From Bradyrhizobium canariense (GTDB lineage: Bacteria > Pseudomonadota > Alphaproteobacteria > Rhizobiales > Xanthobacteraceae), in the NCBI RefSeq assembly GCF_019402665.1, contig NZ_VSST01000037.1:124001-188000 (forward strand): a DNA stretch of 64,000 bases. Direction: 5' to 3'. Position 1 is the first letter of the stretch; every line of letters begins with the position of its first letter. Below are positions 26,745 through 36,202 of the stretch, in pieces. Under the pieces are notes generated by a model. It was not told the DNA's origin. It searched no databases and was given only the letters and a program-made list of their open reading frames with translations. Position numbers and translations under genes: made by a program.

Positions 26745-27887
26745 ATGAAACCGTCCGTCCAGGCGAACCTCGCCGCATTCCATCACGACCCTCGTCTCTA
26801 TTTGACGCTCGGCATCGCCAACTGGTCGGTTTTCGTCGACCACATCCCGAACAACGTCGTCAATTTGCTGACGCTGCGCAACTTCGGCTTCAGCGGCGCC
26901 GCAGACTTGTTCGTGTTCGTGGTGGGCTATGGCGTCGCGATCATTCACGGCAGGATAGCACTGGAGCGCGGCTACGTCGTCGCGGCGACGCGCATCTTTC
27001 GCCGCGTCTGGCGGCTGTATGCCGCTTATGTCGTGCTGTTCGTGATCTATATCGACACCATCGCCTACGTCGCCTCGCAATCGAAGGCGCCCGAGATCAT
27101 CCACGAATACAACATATCGGGAATTCTCGAGCACCCGCTGCGCATCCTGGTGCGTGGCCTCGTGCTCCAGGAGGAGCCGCTGAATCTCGACCTGTTACAG
27201 CTTATGATCCCGCTGATGGCCTTCTTTCCGTTCGCGCTGTGGGGCCTGTTGCGGCGTCCGAACCTGATGCTTGCGGCATCGGTCGCGCTGTACGTTGCGG
27301 CGCGCTGGTTCGACTGGAATTTCCGGGTCTATCCGGACCAGGATTGGACCTTCAACCCGTTCTGCTGGCAGATGCTGATGGTGCTGGGCGGCTGGTTCGC
27401 CGTGACCGGTGCGTCGGGCCGCGCGCTGCATGGCCTGTCCTGGCTGCGCGTGCTTGCGGGCGCCTATCTCGTATTCGCAATGGCGATCACGCTGATGCGC
27501 CACTCGCCCGCGCTTGCCGCCTACTTGCCGAACATCGTGCTCGACAATATCACGCCGACCGACAAGGAAAACCTCGCACCCTATCGCGTGGTCCACTTCC
27601 TCGCACTCGCTTTCCTCGCGACATATCTCGTCCCGGCCGATCATCCCGCCCTGCAATGGAGACCGTTACGGGCGGTCATCAGATGCGGCGAGGAATGGCT
27701 CGCGGTGTTCTGCGTCGGCGTGTTCCTGTCCCTCGCCGGCCATCTCGTCCTGATCACCGGCGCCAATCTGGTGGTGATGCAGATCGCCGTGAGTCTGGCC
27801 GGCTTCGCGGCGATGGCCGCGGTCGCATATTACATCGGCTGGTCGAAGCGGCAGGACCTGCCCGCGGCCTTGCGGCAGCAGACCTAA
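26745..27887 (+). CDS. opgC: OpgC-family succinyl/acyltransferase
   Basis: A 380-residue polytopic membrane protein of the OpgC family, which adds succinyl groups to osmoregulated periplasmic glucans. Family-like features are the N-terminal DPRLYLTLGIANWSVFVDHIPNN, followed by NLLTLRNFGFSGAADLFVF with a conserved aspartate, and about ten hydrophobic helices. ATG 26745 gives the usual N-terminus; an upstream frame from 26655 exists without a clear ribosome site for either start. No opgGH genes are visible in the window. Confidence 0.78.
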   Translation: MKPSVQANLAAFHHDPRLYLTLGIANWSVFVDHIPNNVVNLLTLRNFGFSGAADLFVFVVGYGVAIIHGRIALERGYVVAATRIFRRVWRLYAAYVVLFVIYIDTIAYVASQSKAPEIIHEYNISGILEHPLRILVRGLVLQEEPLNLDLLQLMIPLMAFFPFALWGLLRRPNLMLAASVALYVAARWFDWNFRVYPDQDWTFNPFCWQMLMVLGGWFAVTGASGRALHGLSWLRVLAGAYLVFAMAITLMRHSPALAAYLPNIVLDNITPTDKENLAPYRVVHFLALAFLATYLVPADHPALQWRPLRAVIRCGEEWLAVFCVGVFLSLAGHLVLITGANLVVMQIAVSLAGFAAMAAVAYYIGWSKRQDLPAALRQQT

Positions 27888-27974
27888 CTCGACACCTTCC
27901 GATTCCGCTAGGCCGGCCGTCACGGCTGGGCTATGCGGAGCGGCAGCGGATTGCGCGAGGAGGCCGGCGTGGTG

Positions 27975-28583
27975 ATGGCGAATGGCGGGAGTGAGGGAGC
28001 CGACAGCGCGCCCCGGCGCGGCCGGCCGAGGTCGATCGAGACCACCAACGCCATTCTCCAAAGCGCCTATGCGCTGATGGCCACCACCGGCCTTGCCGCC
28101 ACCACCATCGACGCAATCGCGCGCCACTCCAGCGTCTCCAAGATGACGATCTACAAATGGTGGCCGTCCCGCGAAGCCTTGCTGATCGACGCCTTCCTTC
28201 ACCATGCCGCGCAGATGCTACCGCTGCCGCCTGCAAGCTCGGGCAGCCCCGCCGCGCGCGCACGCCGCCATGCCGCGGCCTACGCCGAAGCGCTCCAGGG
28301 CGAGTTCGGCAAGGTCCAGCTCGCCGTCATCTCCGAATGCATCTCCAAGACCGGCTCGGCGGAGCTGTTCTACGCCCGCTACCTGCAATTCCGCCGCGAC
28401 GCACTGATCGAGATGATCGCCGCGGGCCAGAACGACGGCAGCATTCTGGCGGAAGCGCCGCCCCAGGATCTCTACGACGCGATTTATGGCAGCCTGTTCT
28501 ACCGCTACGTCTTCGGCATCGCGCCGATCACGCCGGCCTACGCGCGGACTCTGGTTGACCTCGTGCTGCGCCCGAAGAGTTAG
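27975..28583 (+). CDS. TetR/AcrR-family transcriptional regulator
   Basis: A 202-residue repressor-type protein. The helix-turn-helix spans about residues 30-60 (TTIDAIARHSSVSKMTIYKWW). The arginine-rich RRGRPRS before it is typical of the TetR N-terminus, and the C-terminal domain (about 75-200) is of the TetR_C type that binds small ligands. GAGGAGG at 27957-27963 supports starts at GTG 27969, GTG 27972 or ATG 27975. It is convergent with the sensor kinase, their stops overlapping. The target is unknown. Confidence 0.82.
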   Translation: MANGGSEGADSAPRRGRPRSIETTNAILQSAYALMATTGLAATTIDAIARHSSVSKMTIYKWWPSREALLIDAFLHHAAQMLPLPPASSGSPAARARRHAAAYAEALQGEFGKVQLAVISECISKTGSAELFYARYLQFRRDALIEMIAAGQNDGSILAEAPPQDLYDAIYGSLFYRYVFGIAPITPAYARTLVDLVLRPKS

Positions 28584-30247
28584 GGCGTTTTCCGCGCCGG
28601 CCGGATCGGTGCTGATAGCTTGTCGGTGCGGTCGCGCTCGGTCATGTCCTCGACCGTCTCCATCGGCGCGGTCAGCTCGTAGACATAGGAGACGTCGGTG
28701 AAATAGCGCTTGGCGGTGCCGCCGAGCGCCTCGGGCGCGACGCGGTCGAGCAGGATCAGGCCGAAATCGGAATCCGGGCGGCGCGTCGCTTCGCTGGTGT
28801 TGAACTCCTCCCAGCGGAAATAGAAGACCTCGCCGGCCCCCTCGTTCGTCACCGTCCAATTGGCAGTGATGTGCGGATGCTTGCCGACCAGCGACAGGCC
28901 CTCGTCGGAGTGCGAGGCGAGCTCGAAGAACAGCAGCGACAGGCTCTGCGCCGCGCGCGCGCTGACTGCGATATCAGGACCGGTGACGGCGATGCGGTCG
29001 GCATGCGGGATGGCGCGCGCCTCGAACAGGCCCTTCAGCTTGACCCCCTGCCACTGGCTCTCGCTGAGCAGTGAGACGACGTTGGACATGGCGTGGATGC
29101 GGCCGATCAGGAGCTCGCGCGCGACATCGATGTCCGAGCCATGGCGCAGCGTGCGGGTCACGATCGACTGGATCACCGCCAGGATGTTTTTGACCCGGTG
29201 GTTGAGCTCGTCGATGACAGCAGTCAACCGGCGCTCGAAGCCGATTCTGACCTGGATTTCCCGGCTGAGCCGCAAATTGTTGTAGGCGACATAGCCGAAC
29301 AGGCCGCACACCATCGCGGTGATCGCAAAGCCGATCGCCGCCACGATGATCGCAGTCTGCTCGGCGCGGCGCGCCGAATTGGTCTTGGCGTAATAGCCGA
29401 GCTGCCAGTCGCGACCACCGAAGCTCACCGTGCGCGTCGCCGACGGCGCCGGCCCCTCAGCCGCTGTCGTTCGGGCCGAGACCACGCCTTGATCGTTGGC
29501 GACGAGTTCGCCCCCCTCCCGGCGCGGATCCTTCAGTGCGACCGCGAACAACGACATGTCGTCGTTGGTCAGCATCAGGGAAGAGAGCTCGTAGGAAAAT
29601 GTGATGAAGCCCGCCGGCTCCGTCGCGCCCTCGGGGATGACGGGAGCGGCCACAATGATGCCGATCGGCCCGCCGCTGCGCAGGAGGGCAACCGGTTCTG
29701 AGGCAACCGATCTCTTCTCCACTCTGGCGCGCGCCAGCATGGCGCTGCGCACCTGATCCTGGTCGTAGCTGCGGCCGGGCAGCCCCTTGGTCTCGTTGCT
29801 GCGCGGCTCGAGATCCATCAGCACGTCGATCGGCTGGGTGACACCTGCGGGATCGATCGGCTTGTCGTCATAGGTGCGGATTCGCGGATTGGGGAAGCCG
29901 GCGCTCGCGATGGCGGCCTGTGCTGCGGCAAGTTCGTTCGGCTTCAGGCGGGCGACCCAGCCCGCCACCACGAAATCGGTCTTGAAGGCGTAGATGGCCG
30001 AGCGCAGCGGCTCGAGCATGTTTGGCTTGAGCACCGACGGCGCCCGGAACAGGCCGGAGGCAACCCGCGCGAGCAGTTCGCGCTCGGTGAGCCGGTCCTG
30101 GACGAGGCTCGCATGGACGTCGATCGCGCGCGCCAGCGCGATCCGGTCCAGCGCCAGCTCCTGGTCGTGGACGCGATAGGCCGCAAGCCCGGAGAGCAGG
30201 GCTCCGAGAAGAGCAATGAAGCCAATGATGAAACCCAGCCGGACCAC
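28580..30247 (-). CDS. Membrane HWE-family sensor histidine kinase with extracytoplasmic CHASE-like domain
   Basis: Predicted sensor kinase of 555 residues from GTG 30247. A first membrane helix (LGFIIGFIALLGALLSGLAAY) precedes a periplasmic sensor of about 250 residues with CHASE-like blocks, then a second helix (IIVAAIGFAITAMVCGLFGYV). The dimerisation motif ELNHRVKNILAVIQ, with its phospho-acceptor histidine, identifies the HWE/HisKA_2 class, and an RWEEF block matches the class's W-x-E motif. The N-box region reads ELASHSDEGLS, lacking the usual asparagine, so ATP binding may be altered. A longer frame reaches GTG 30445. The start is uncertain; no clear ribosome site is seen for either. 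Confidence 0.72.
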   Translation of the reverse strand: MVRLGFIIGFIALLGALLSGLAAYRVHDQELALDRIALARAIDVHASLVQDRLTERELLARVASGLFRAPSVLKPNMLEPLRSAIYAFKTDFVVAGWVARLKPNELAAAQAAIASAGFPNPRIRTYDDKPIDPAGVTQPIDVLMDLEPRSNETKGLPGRSYDQDQVRSAMLARARVEKRSVASEPVALLRSGGPIGIIVAAPVIPEGATEPAGFITFSYELSSLMLTNDDMSLFAVALKDPRREGGELVANDQGVVSARTTAAEGPAPSATRTVSFGGRDWQLGYYAKTNSARRAEQTAIIVAAIGFAITAMVCGLFGYVAYNNLRLSREIQVRIGFERRLTAVIDELNHRVKNILAVIQSIVTRTLRHGSDIDVARELLIGRIHAMSNVVSLLSESQWQGVKLKGLFEARAIPHADRIAVTGPDIAVSARAAQSLSLLFFELASHSDEGLSLVGKHPHITANWTVTNEGAGEVFYFRWEEFNTSEATRRPDSDFGLILLDRVAPEALGGTAKRYFTDVSYVYELTAPMETVEDMTERDRTDKLSAPIRPARKTP

Positions 30248-30545
30248 GCGACTACTCAGGCGAAAGCAGGAGGTCGGCAATAAACACGGAGCATATGGAC
30301 GCCGCTCGAACGGGCACGTGCCGAAACAGGGTGGACCCCAATGGCCGGGATAATGAAGGAGGAGACATCGGTACGCAACTTGGTCGCCTGAGAAGCTTAA
30401 ATCGGCCCGCCGCTGGTCCGGCCGGGACGGATTTGCTCCGGGCACCGGAGGTAATCAATTGCCGTGACCGAAATTTGTTCCGTGGACACGGCTCTGCCCA
30501 TGGCGTTAACGGGGGGAAACGCCTGCGTTAGGTTGGTCGCGCCGG

Positions 30546-31169
30546 TCAGCCGGCCCGTTTCAAGCCGCCTTTGGCCTCAATGAAGCCGATGATGCGGTCC
30601 AGCCCCTGGTTCTTCTTCAGGTTGGTCATGACGAACGGCCGCTCGCCGCGCATCCGCCTGGCGTCCGTCTCCATCTTTTCCAGGGAGGCGCCGACATAGG
30701 GCGCCAGGTCGATCTTGTTGATGACAAGGAGGTCGGACCGGGTGATGCCGGGGCCGCCCTTGGACGGGATCTTGTCGCCGGCCGCCACGTCGATGACGTA
30801 AATGGTGAGATCGGCGAGCTCGGGGGAAAAAGTGGCAGCGAGGTTATCACCGCCGGATTCGATCAGCACGAGATCGAGCCCGGGAAACTTGGCGCGCATA
30901 TCCGCCACCGCGGCGAGATTCATCGAGGCGTCCTCGCGGATCGCGGTGTGCGGACAGCCGCCGGTCTCGACCCCGGCAATGCGATCCGGCGTCAGCGAAC
31001 CCGAGCGCACGAGAAATTCCGCATCCCATTTGGTGTAGATGTCGTTGGTGATCGCCGCGATGTCGTAGCGCTCGCGCATGGTTTTGCAGAGCAGGTCCAT
31101 CAGCGCGGTCTTGCCCGATCCGACCGGACCGCCGATGCCGACGCGCAAGGGACCGTGAGATGTAGGCAT
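30546..31169 (-). CDS. ureG: Urease accessory GTPase UreG
   Basis: SIMIBI-class GTPase that powers nickel insertion into urease with UreD, UreF and UreE. The P-loop GGPVGSGKT lies near residues 12-20, the nickel-binding CPH in ETGGCPHTAIRED, and ESGGDNLAATFSPELAD and NKIDLAPYV are further conserved blocks. ATG 31169 gives the normal 207 residues with AGGAAAG just upstream. It is last in the urea operon, separated from ureF by a 159-bp gap holding repeat copy 3. Confidence 0.95.
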   Translation of the reverse strand: MPTSHGPLRVGIGGPVGSGKTALMDLLCKTMRERYDIAAITNDIYTKWDAEFLVRSGSLTPDRIAGVETGGCPHTAIREDASMNLAAVADMRAKFPGLDLVLIESGGDNLAATFSPELADLTIYVIDVAAGDKIPSKGGPGITRSDLLVINKIDLAPYVGASLEKMETDARRMRGERPFVMTNLKKNQGLDRIIGFIEAKGGLKRAG

Positions 31170-31184
31170 TGAGTCTTTCCTATC

Positions 31185-31306
31185 GTCGTCCTGGCGAAAG
31201 CCAGGACCCATTACCACTGAACCCGATTGTCACGGCACGCTGGAGCCGCATCTGTGCATAGCCACGCGCATTCGTGGTTATGGGTCCTGGCTTTCGCCAG
31301 GACGAC
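31185..31306. repeat. Nested palindromic repeat element, copy 3, between ureF and ureG
   Basis: Arms 31185-31211 and 31280-31306 are perfect 27-bp inverted copies, each holding a GTCCTGGC/GCCAGGAC hairpin. The 68-bp interior starts with TACCAC and ends with GTGGTT, so the complementarity continues inward. It sits inside a transcription unit, unlike copies 1 and 2, which follow gene ends. Confidence 0.85.
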
Positions 31307-31328
31307 GGCGGAGAGCAACTCACCCTGC

Positions 31329-32051
31329 TCATGACCGAAACAGCCGCGTATATTGCGTCTCGTGCCGCAGGCTGGCGAGGTCGGCGCGAAACGTCGCGCC
31401 GCCGAGATCGTCCAGCGTCGCAGCCAGCGCACGATTTGCCGTCGCGGCAACCGCGGCTTCCAGCTTCACCAGCACGCGCTGGCTATCGGTCTGGCCGAGC
31501 GGAATGAGCCGGCTGGCCGCGGAAATCCAGTTCGAGACCAACGCATGCAGGAAGGCGTGCAGCGTCGGTGCCAGCGGCACGCCGTGCATCGCGGCGACCA
31601 CGCCAACAGCAACGGGATAGACCAGTGGCGTGCGGCATGCCGCAACCATGGCGTCCAGCCCGTCGGCATCCCACGCGGCGCGGGCGATGTCGACGAAGGC
31701 ATGGCCCTGCGATGTCGTCTCCAGTTGCCGCTCGCGCGAGGGCACGAAGGCCGCGGCGAGCTCGGCGATATCGCTCAAGGTGTCGCCCTCGCCCGCTTCA
31801 GTGGCGCGATAGGCGTGGACCAGAAAAATCGCATCGCAGAAGCCTGAGCCATCGCGAAGCATCGCGTCGAGCCAGTCCGCCAGCGACGCGACGTCGGTGA
31901 TGTCGCCGGCCTCGACCGCCCATTCGATGCCGCTGGAGTAGGAAAAGCCCCCGACGGGAAACGCGGGCGACAGCCACGTCATCAGCCGGTACAGCGCCGC
32001 CGCCTCGCCCTCCGCGAGGTCGCGGGCCGCGACCGGCTCATTTGTGGTCAT
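31329..32051 (-). CDS. ureF: Urease accessory protein UreF
   Basis: Helical activator that joins UreD-urease and recruits UreG during nickel loading. Of 240 residues, with the UreF motifs LMTWLSPAFPVGGFSYSSG (residues 21-39), SRERQLETTSQGHAF and the C-terminal RLIPLGQTDSQRVL. ATG 32051 is used; the frame continues upstream, but there it is an off-frame reading of the ureE histidine tail. Its start overlaps the ureE end by 14 bp, indicating coupled translation. Confidence 0.93.
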   Translation of the reverse strand: MTTNEPVAARDLAEGEAAALYRLMTWLSPAFPVGGFSYSSGIEWAVEAGDITDVASLADWLDAMLRDGSGFCDAIFLVHAYRATEAGEGDTLSDIAELAAAFVPSRERQLETTSQGHAFVDIARAAWDADGLDAMVAACRTPLVYPVAVGVVAAMHGVPLAPTLHAFLHALVSNWISAASRLIPLGQTDSQRVLVKLEAAVAATANRALAATLDDLGGATFRADLASLRHETQYTRLFRS

Positions 32052-32652
32052 GAGCATGCTTGTGGCCGTGGTGATGATCGGGGTGATCGCAATGCTCGTC
32101 GTGGTGATGGTGATCGTGACCGTCGCCATGTGCGGCATGATCATGATGGTGGTCATGACCGTGATGATCATCGTGGCCATGATCGTGATGCGCGTGGTCG
32201 TCGTGTCCATGCGCATGACCGGCATCGGCATAGGCGCCGCCCTCGGGATCGAACGGCGCCTCGATCTCGATCACGCGCGCACCGAGGCCCTTCACCATGG
32301 CTTCGATGACGTGGTCGCGGCGGATGCGCAGGCCCTTGGCCATGATCTGCGTCGGCAGATGGCGATTGCCGAGATGCCAGCCGACGCGAATAAGGTGGTG
32401 CGGATCGTGGCCGCGAATCTCGAGCAACGGCTCGGGCGCGGCGACCACCTCGACCAGTCGGCCGTCCTCCAACACCAGTGCATCGCCGCCGCGCAGGGCG
32501 ACGGCATTCTCCAGGTCGAGCAGGAACTCGAGCCCCCGCGTTCCCGTCATCGCCATCCGGCGGCGGTGTCGATCGTCGAAATCGAGCACGACCGTATCCG
32601 CCGGCGCTTCCGCGAAGCGGTGTTGTCCCCTGACCTGCGTCGCCCGGATCAT
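32038..32652 (-). CDS. ureE: Urease accessory metallochaperone UreE with a long histidine tail
   Basis: Nickel chaperone of 204 residues. The N-terminal peptide-binding domain (LDFDDRHRRRMAMTG, LEDGRLVEV) and the C-terminal nickel-binding domain (LLEIRGHDPHHLIRVGWHLGNRHLP) are intact. The last 59 residues or so are roughly half histidine, with many aspartates (DHHHDHAAHGD type), far longer than the short histidine tail of Klebsiella UreE and well suited to storing nickel. The ureF start lies within the end of this tail. Confidence 0.93.
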   Translation of the reverse strand: MIRATQVRGQHRFAEAPADTVVLDFDDRHRRRMAMTGTRGLEFLLDLENAVALRGGDALVLEDGRLVEVVAAPEPLLEIRGHDPHHLIRVGWHLGNRHLPTQIMAKGLRIRRDHVIEAMVKGLGARVIEIEAPFDPEGGAYADAGHAHGHDDHAHHDHGHDDHHGHDHHHDHAAHGDGHDHHHHDEHCDHPDHHHGHKHAHDHK

Positions 32653-32666
32653 GCGCTTTTACCCCG

Positions 32667-32966
32667 TTACCGTGTCTCGACCTTCTCGGGCGTGATCACT
32701 TCGATCTTCGGCGGCGCCGTAAAACACTTCACCGCGACGCGGCCGAACGTCTTCATGTGCTCCATGGCGCGATGCGGCACCAGTGCTTCGGCATTCTCCC
32801 ACTGCTCGACGAACACCATCTTGGCGGGATCGGTGACGCTCTCATGCAGATCATAGGCGATATTGCCGGGCTCTTTCCGCGTCTCCTTGATGCAGGCGGT
32901 GGCAGCTGCAATGAATTCGGCGCGCGTTTCAGGCTTGATGGTCAAGGTGGCGACGACGTAGATCAC
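32667..32966 (-). CDS. ABM-domain protein (putative quinol monooxygenase)
   Basis: A 99-residue single-domain protein of the antibiotic-biosynthesis-monooxygenase (dimeric alpha/beta barrel) superfamily: first strand MIYVVATLTIKPE, then ACIKETRKEPGNIAYDLHES, a central FVEQWENAEAL strand and helix, and a histidine-containing AMEHMKTF helix. Relatives include YgiN-type quinol monooxygenases and heme-degrading proteins. The biochemical role here is unknown. It lies between ureC and ureE on the same strand, 14 bp before ureE, so it is transcribed with the urease genes although not a known urease component. Confidence 0.8.
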   Translation of the reverse strand: MIYVVATLTIKPETRAEFIAAATACIKETRKEPGNIAYDLHESVTDPAKMVFVEQWENAEALVPHRAMEHMKTFGRVAVKCFTAPPKIEVITPEKVETR

Positions 32967-33109
32967 GAGAAATCCTCCCGGCTTTTCTTCTGGGCTTCAG
33001 ATACCCGGCGGGTACCTTAGACCAGGCGGGATCGAACGCAAAACCCGGAAAAGCTGCCCCCGGATATGCGACCAGGACATGTTCCTGAGACATGCGTTGA
33101 GGCGCTATT

Positions 33110-34825
<1,716 letters not shown>

Positions 34826-34856
34826 CACAAGCCCCGTTTGCGTTTGAATTTTGGAC

Positions 34857-34891
34857 CGGTGCTCACAGCGAGGTCCTCGCTGTGAGCACCG
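34857..34891. repeat. Perfect palindrome with 17-bp arms at the 3' end of the HD gene
   Basis: CGGTGCTCACAGCGAGG (34857-34873) and its exact complement (34875-34891) flank a single T. The hairpin contains the last codons and the stop of the HD gene and ends about 30 bp before the ureC start. No T-run follows on either strand, so it is not a classical terminator. Confidence 0.85.
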
Positions 34892-35402
34892 TGTCGTCGA
34901 ATGTCGTATCGAGCCAAGAGTTGCCGCCGCGGCAACCGGCGACAACCTGCTCGGCCCAGTCGGTGTAGTCGACGAGATCGTCACGTTCCTCGGCCGTCGG
35001 ATCGGAATGCACGCGCGCGCCGATATTGCTGATCTTGTCGGCGATCTTGATCAGCCTGGCGCCAGCCGATTTCTTCGGTGCGTCGAGCACCTGACGCCGC
35101 CGCCGCTCCGGCTTAGGCAGGCTCATATCGTCGGTGCATTCCTCGACAAGCGACGCGACACGGTCGGAGAATTTTTGCGCGAGCTCCTCGCGCGTGGTGT
35201 CGGTGTCCTCGATCGCATCGTGCAGCCAGCCTGCGGCAACGAGTTCGGCGTCGGCGCCGTCGGTCGCGGTGGCAAGCAGGTTCGCGACCTCGGCGAGGTG
35301 GTTGATGTAGGGCTCATGACCACGGCCCTTGCGCGCCATGCCGTTGTGACGGCGCGCGGCGAGCTCGGCGGCTTCGGAGACGAGGCGGACAGGTGACAGC
35401 AT
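34863..35402 (-). CDS. HD-domain phosphohydrolase, MESH1/SpoT-hydrolase-like
   Basis: A 179-residue metal-dependent phosphohydrolase of the HD superfamily, closest in pattern to the stand-alone (p)ppGpp hydrolases (MESH1 type): RRHNGMARKGRGHEPYINHLAEVANLL supplies the first histidine, GWLHDAIEDTDTT the HD-ED motif, and ARLIKIADKISNI the distal aspartate. Synthetase and regulatory domains of RelA/SpoT are absent. Start 35402 is supported by GGAGGA seven bases upstream. It lies between ureB and ureC, a place where many rhizobia have a small extra gene. A nucleotide substrate is likely; ppGpp is inferred. Confidence 0.78.
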   Translation of the reverse strand: MLSPVRLVSEAAELAARRHNGMARKGRGHEPYINHLAEVANLLATATDGADAELVAAGWLHDAIEDTDTTREELAQKFSDRVASLVEECTDDMSLPKPERRRRQVLDAPKKSAGARLIKIADKISNIGARVHSDPTAEERDDLVDYTDWAEQVVAGCRGGNSWLDTTFDDTVLTARTSL

Positions 35403-35459
35403 GGCAAAGTCCTCCGTTTTCGCCTCAACCATGCCGCGCCACGCTCGTTCCTGTGGATT

Positions 35460-35765
35460 TCACAGCTTCCCCATCACGTCGCCGCGGAAGCCGTAGATGG
35501 TCTTCTTGCCGGCCACCGCGACGAGCTGAACGTCGCGGGTCTGGCCGGGCTCGAAGCGAACGGCGGTGCCGGCGGCGATGTCGAGGCGCATGCCGCGGGC
35601 TTTCTTGCGGTCGAACTTCAGGGCCGGGTTGGTCTCGAAGAAATGGTAGTGCGAGCCGACCTGGATCGGGCGGTCACCGGTGTTGGCGACCGTCAGCGTC
35701 ACGGTCTTGCGGCCGGCATTGAGCTCGATCTCGCCGTCCTGGATGAAGAGTTCGCCGGGAATCAT
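35460..35765 (-). CDS. ureB: Urease subunit beta
   Basis: Non-catalytic beta-barrel subunit of urease, 101 residues, with the conserved MIPGELF start, GSHYHFFETNPAL and the AGTAVRFEPGQTRDVQLV block. It is separate from UreA and UreC, as in the three-gene form of bacterial urease. Separated from ureA by 110 bp carrying a palindromic repeat, rather than by the few bases usual in urease operons. Confidence 0.95.
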   Translation of the reverse strand: MIPGELFIQDGEIELNAGRKTVTLTVANTGDRPIQVGSHYHFFETNPALKFDRKKARGMRLDIAAGTAVRFEPGQTRDVQLVAVAGKKTIYGFRGDVMGKL

Positions 35766-35775
35766 TCTATCCTCC

Positions 35776-35867
35776 TCGTCATTCCGGGGCCCGCGCAGCG
35801 AGAACCCGGAATCTCGATCAACAATCTCTGGATTCCGGGTTCGCCTTCAGGCGCCCCGGAATGACGA
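35776..35867. repeat. Palindromic repeat (TCGTCATTCCGGGGC type) between ureA and ureB
   Basis: Outer arms TCGTCATTCCGGGGC (35776-35790) and GCCCCGGAATGACGA (35853-35867) and inner arms GAACCCGGAATC (35802-35813) and GATTCCGGGTTC (35831-35842) are both perfect. The RNA could fold into a cruciform-like or two-part hairpin within the urease message. Confidence 0.85.
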
Positions 35868-35875
35868 ATTCAAAA

Positions 35876-36178
35876 CTACCTGATCGGCTCGTGCACGGTG
35901 ACGAGCTTAGTGCCGTCCGGAAAGGTCGCCTCGACCTGGATGTCGTGGATCATCTCGGGAATGCCCGGCATCACCTGGTCGCGCGTGAGGACCTGCGCAC
36001 CCGCTTGCATCAGCTCGGCGACGGTGCGGCCATCCCGCGCGCCTTCGAGGATGAAATCGGAGATGAGCGCGATCGCCTCCGGATGGTTGAGCTTGACGCC
36101 GCGATCCAGCCGGCGGCGGGCCACGATCGCCGCCATCGAGATCAGAAGCTTGTCCTTTTCGCGCGGAGACAGGTTCAT
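35876..36178 (-). CDS. ureA: Urease subunit gamma
   Basis: Smallest structural subunit of urease, exactly the usual 100 residues: MNLSPREKDKLLISMAAIVARRR at the start, KLNHPEAIALISDFILEGARDG in the middle and PGIPEMIHDIQVEATFPDGTKLVTVH at the end. It follows ureD by 24 bp and precedes ureB across the repeat element. Confidence 0.95.
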   Translation of the reverse strand: MNLSPREKDKLLISMAAIVARRRLDRGVKLNHPEAIALISDFILEGARDGRTVAELMQAGAQVLTRDQVMPGIPEMIHDIQVEATFPDGTKLVTVHEPIR

Positions 36179-36202
36179 ACGAAATCTCTTCCGTTCACTT
36201 CG

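Noticed and set aside
32052..32231. 60-residue N-terminal extension of UreF rich in M, T and I
   Set aside because: It is an off-frame translation of the CAT/GAC-rich histidine tail of ureE.
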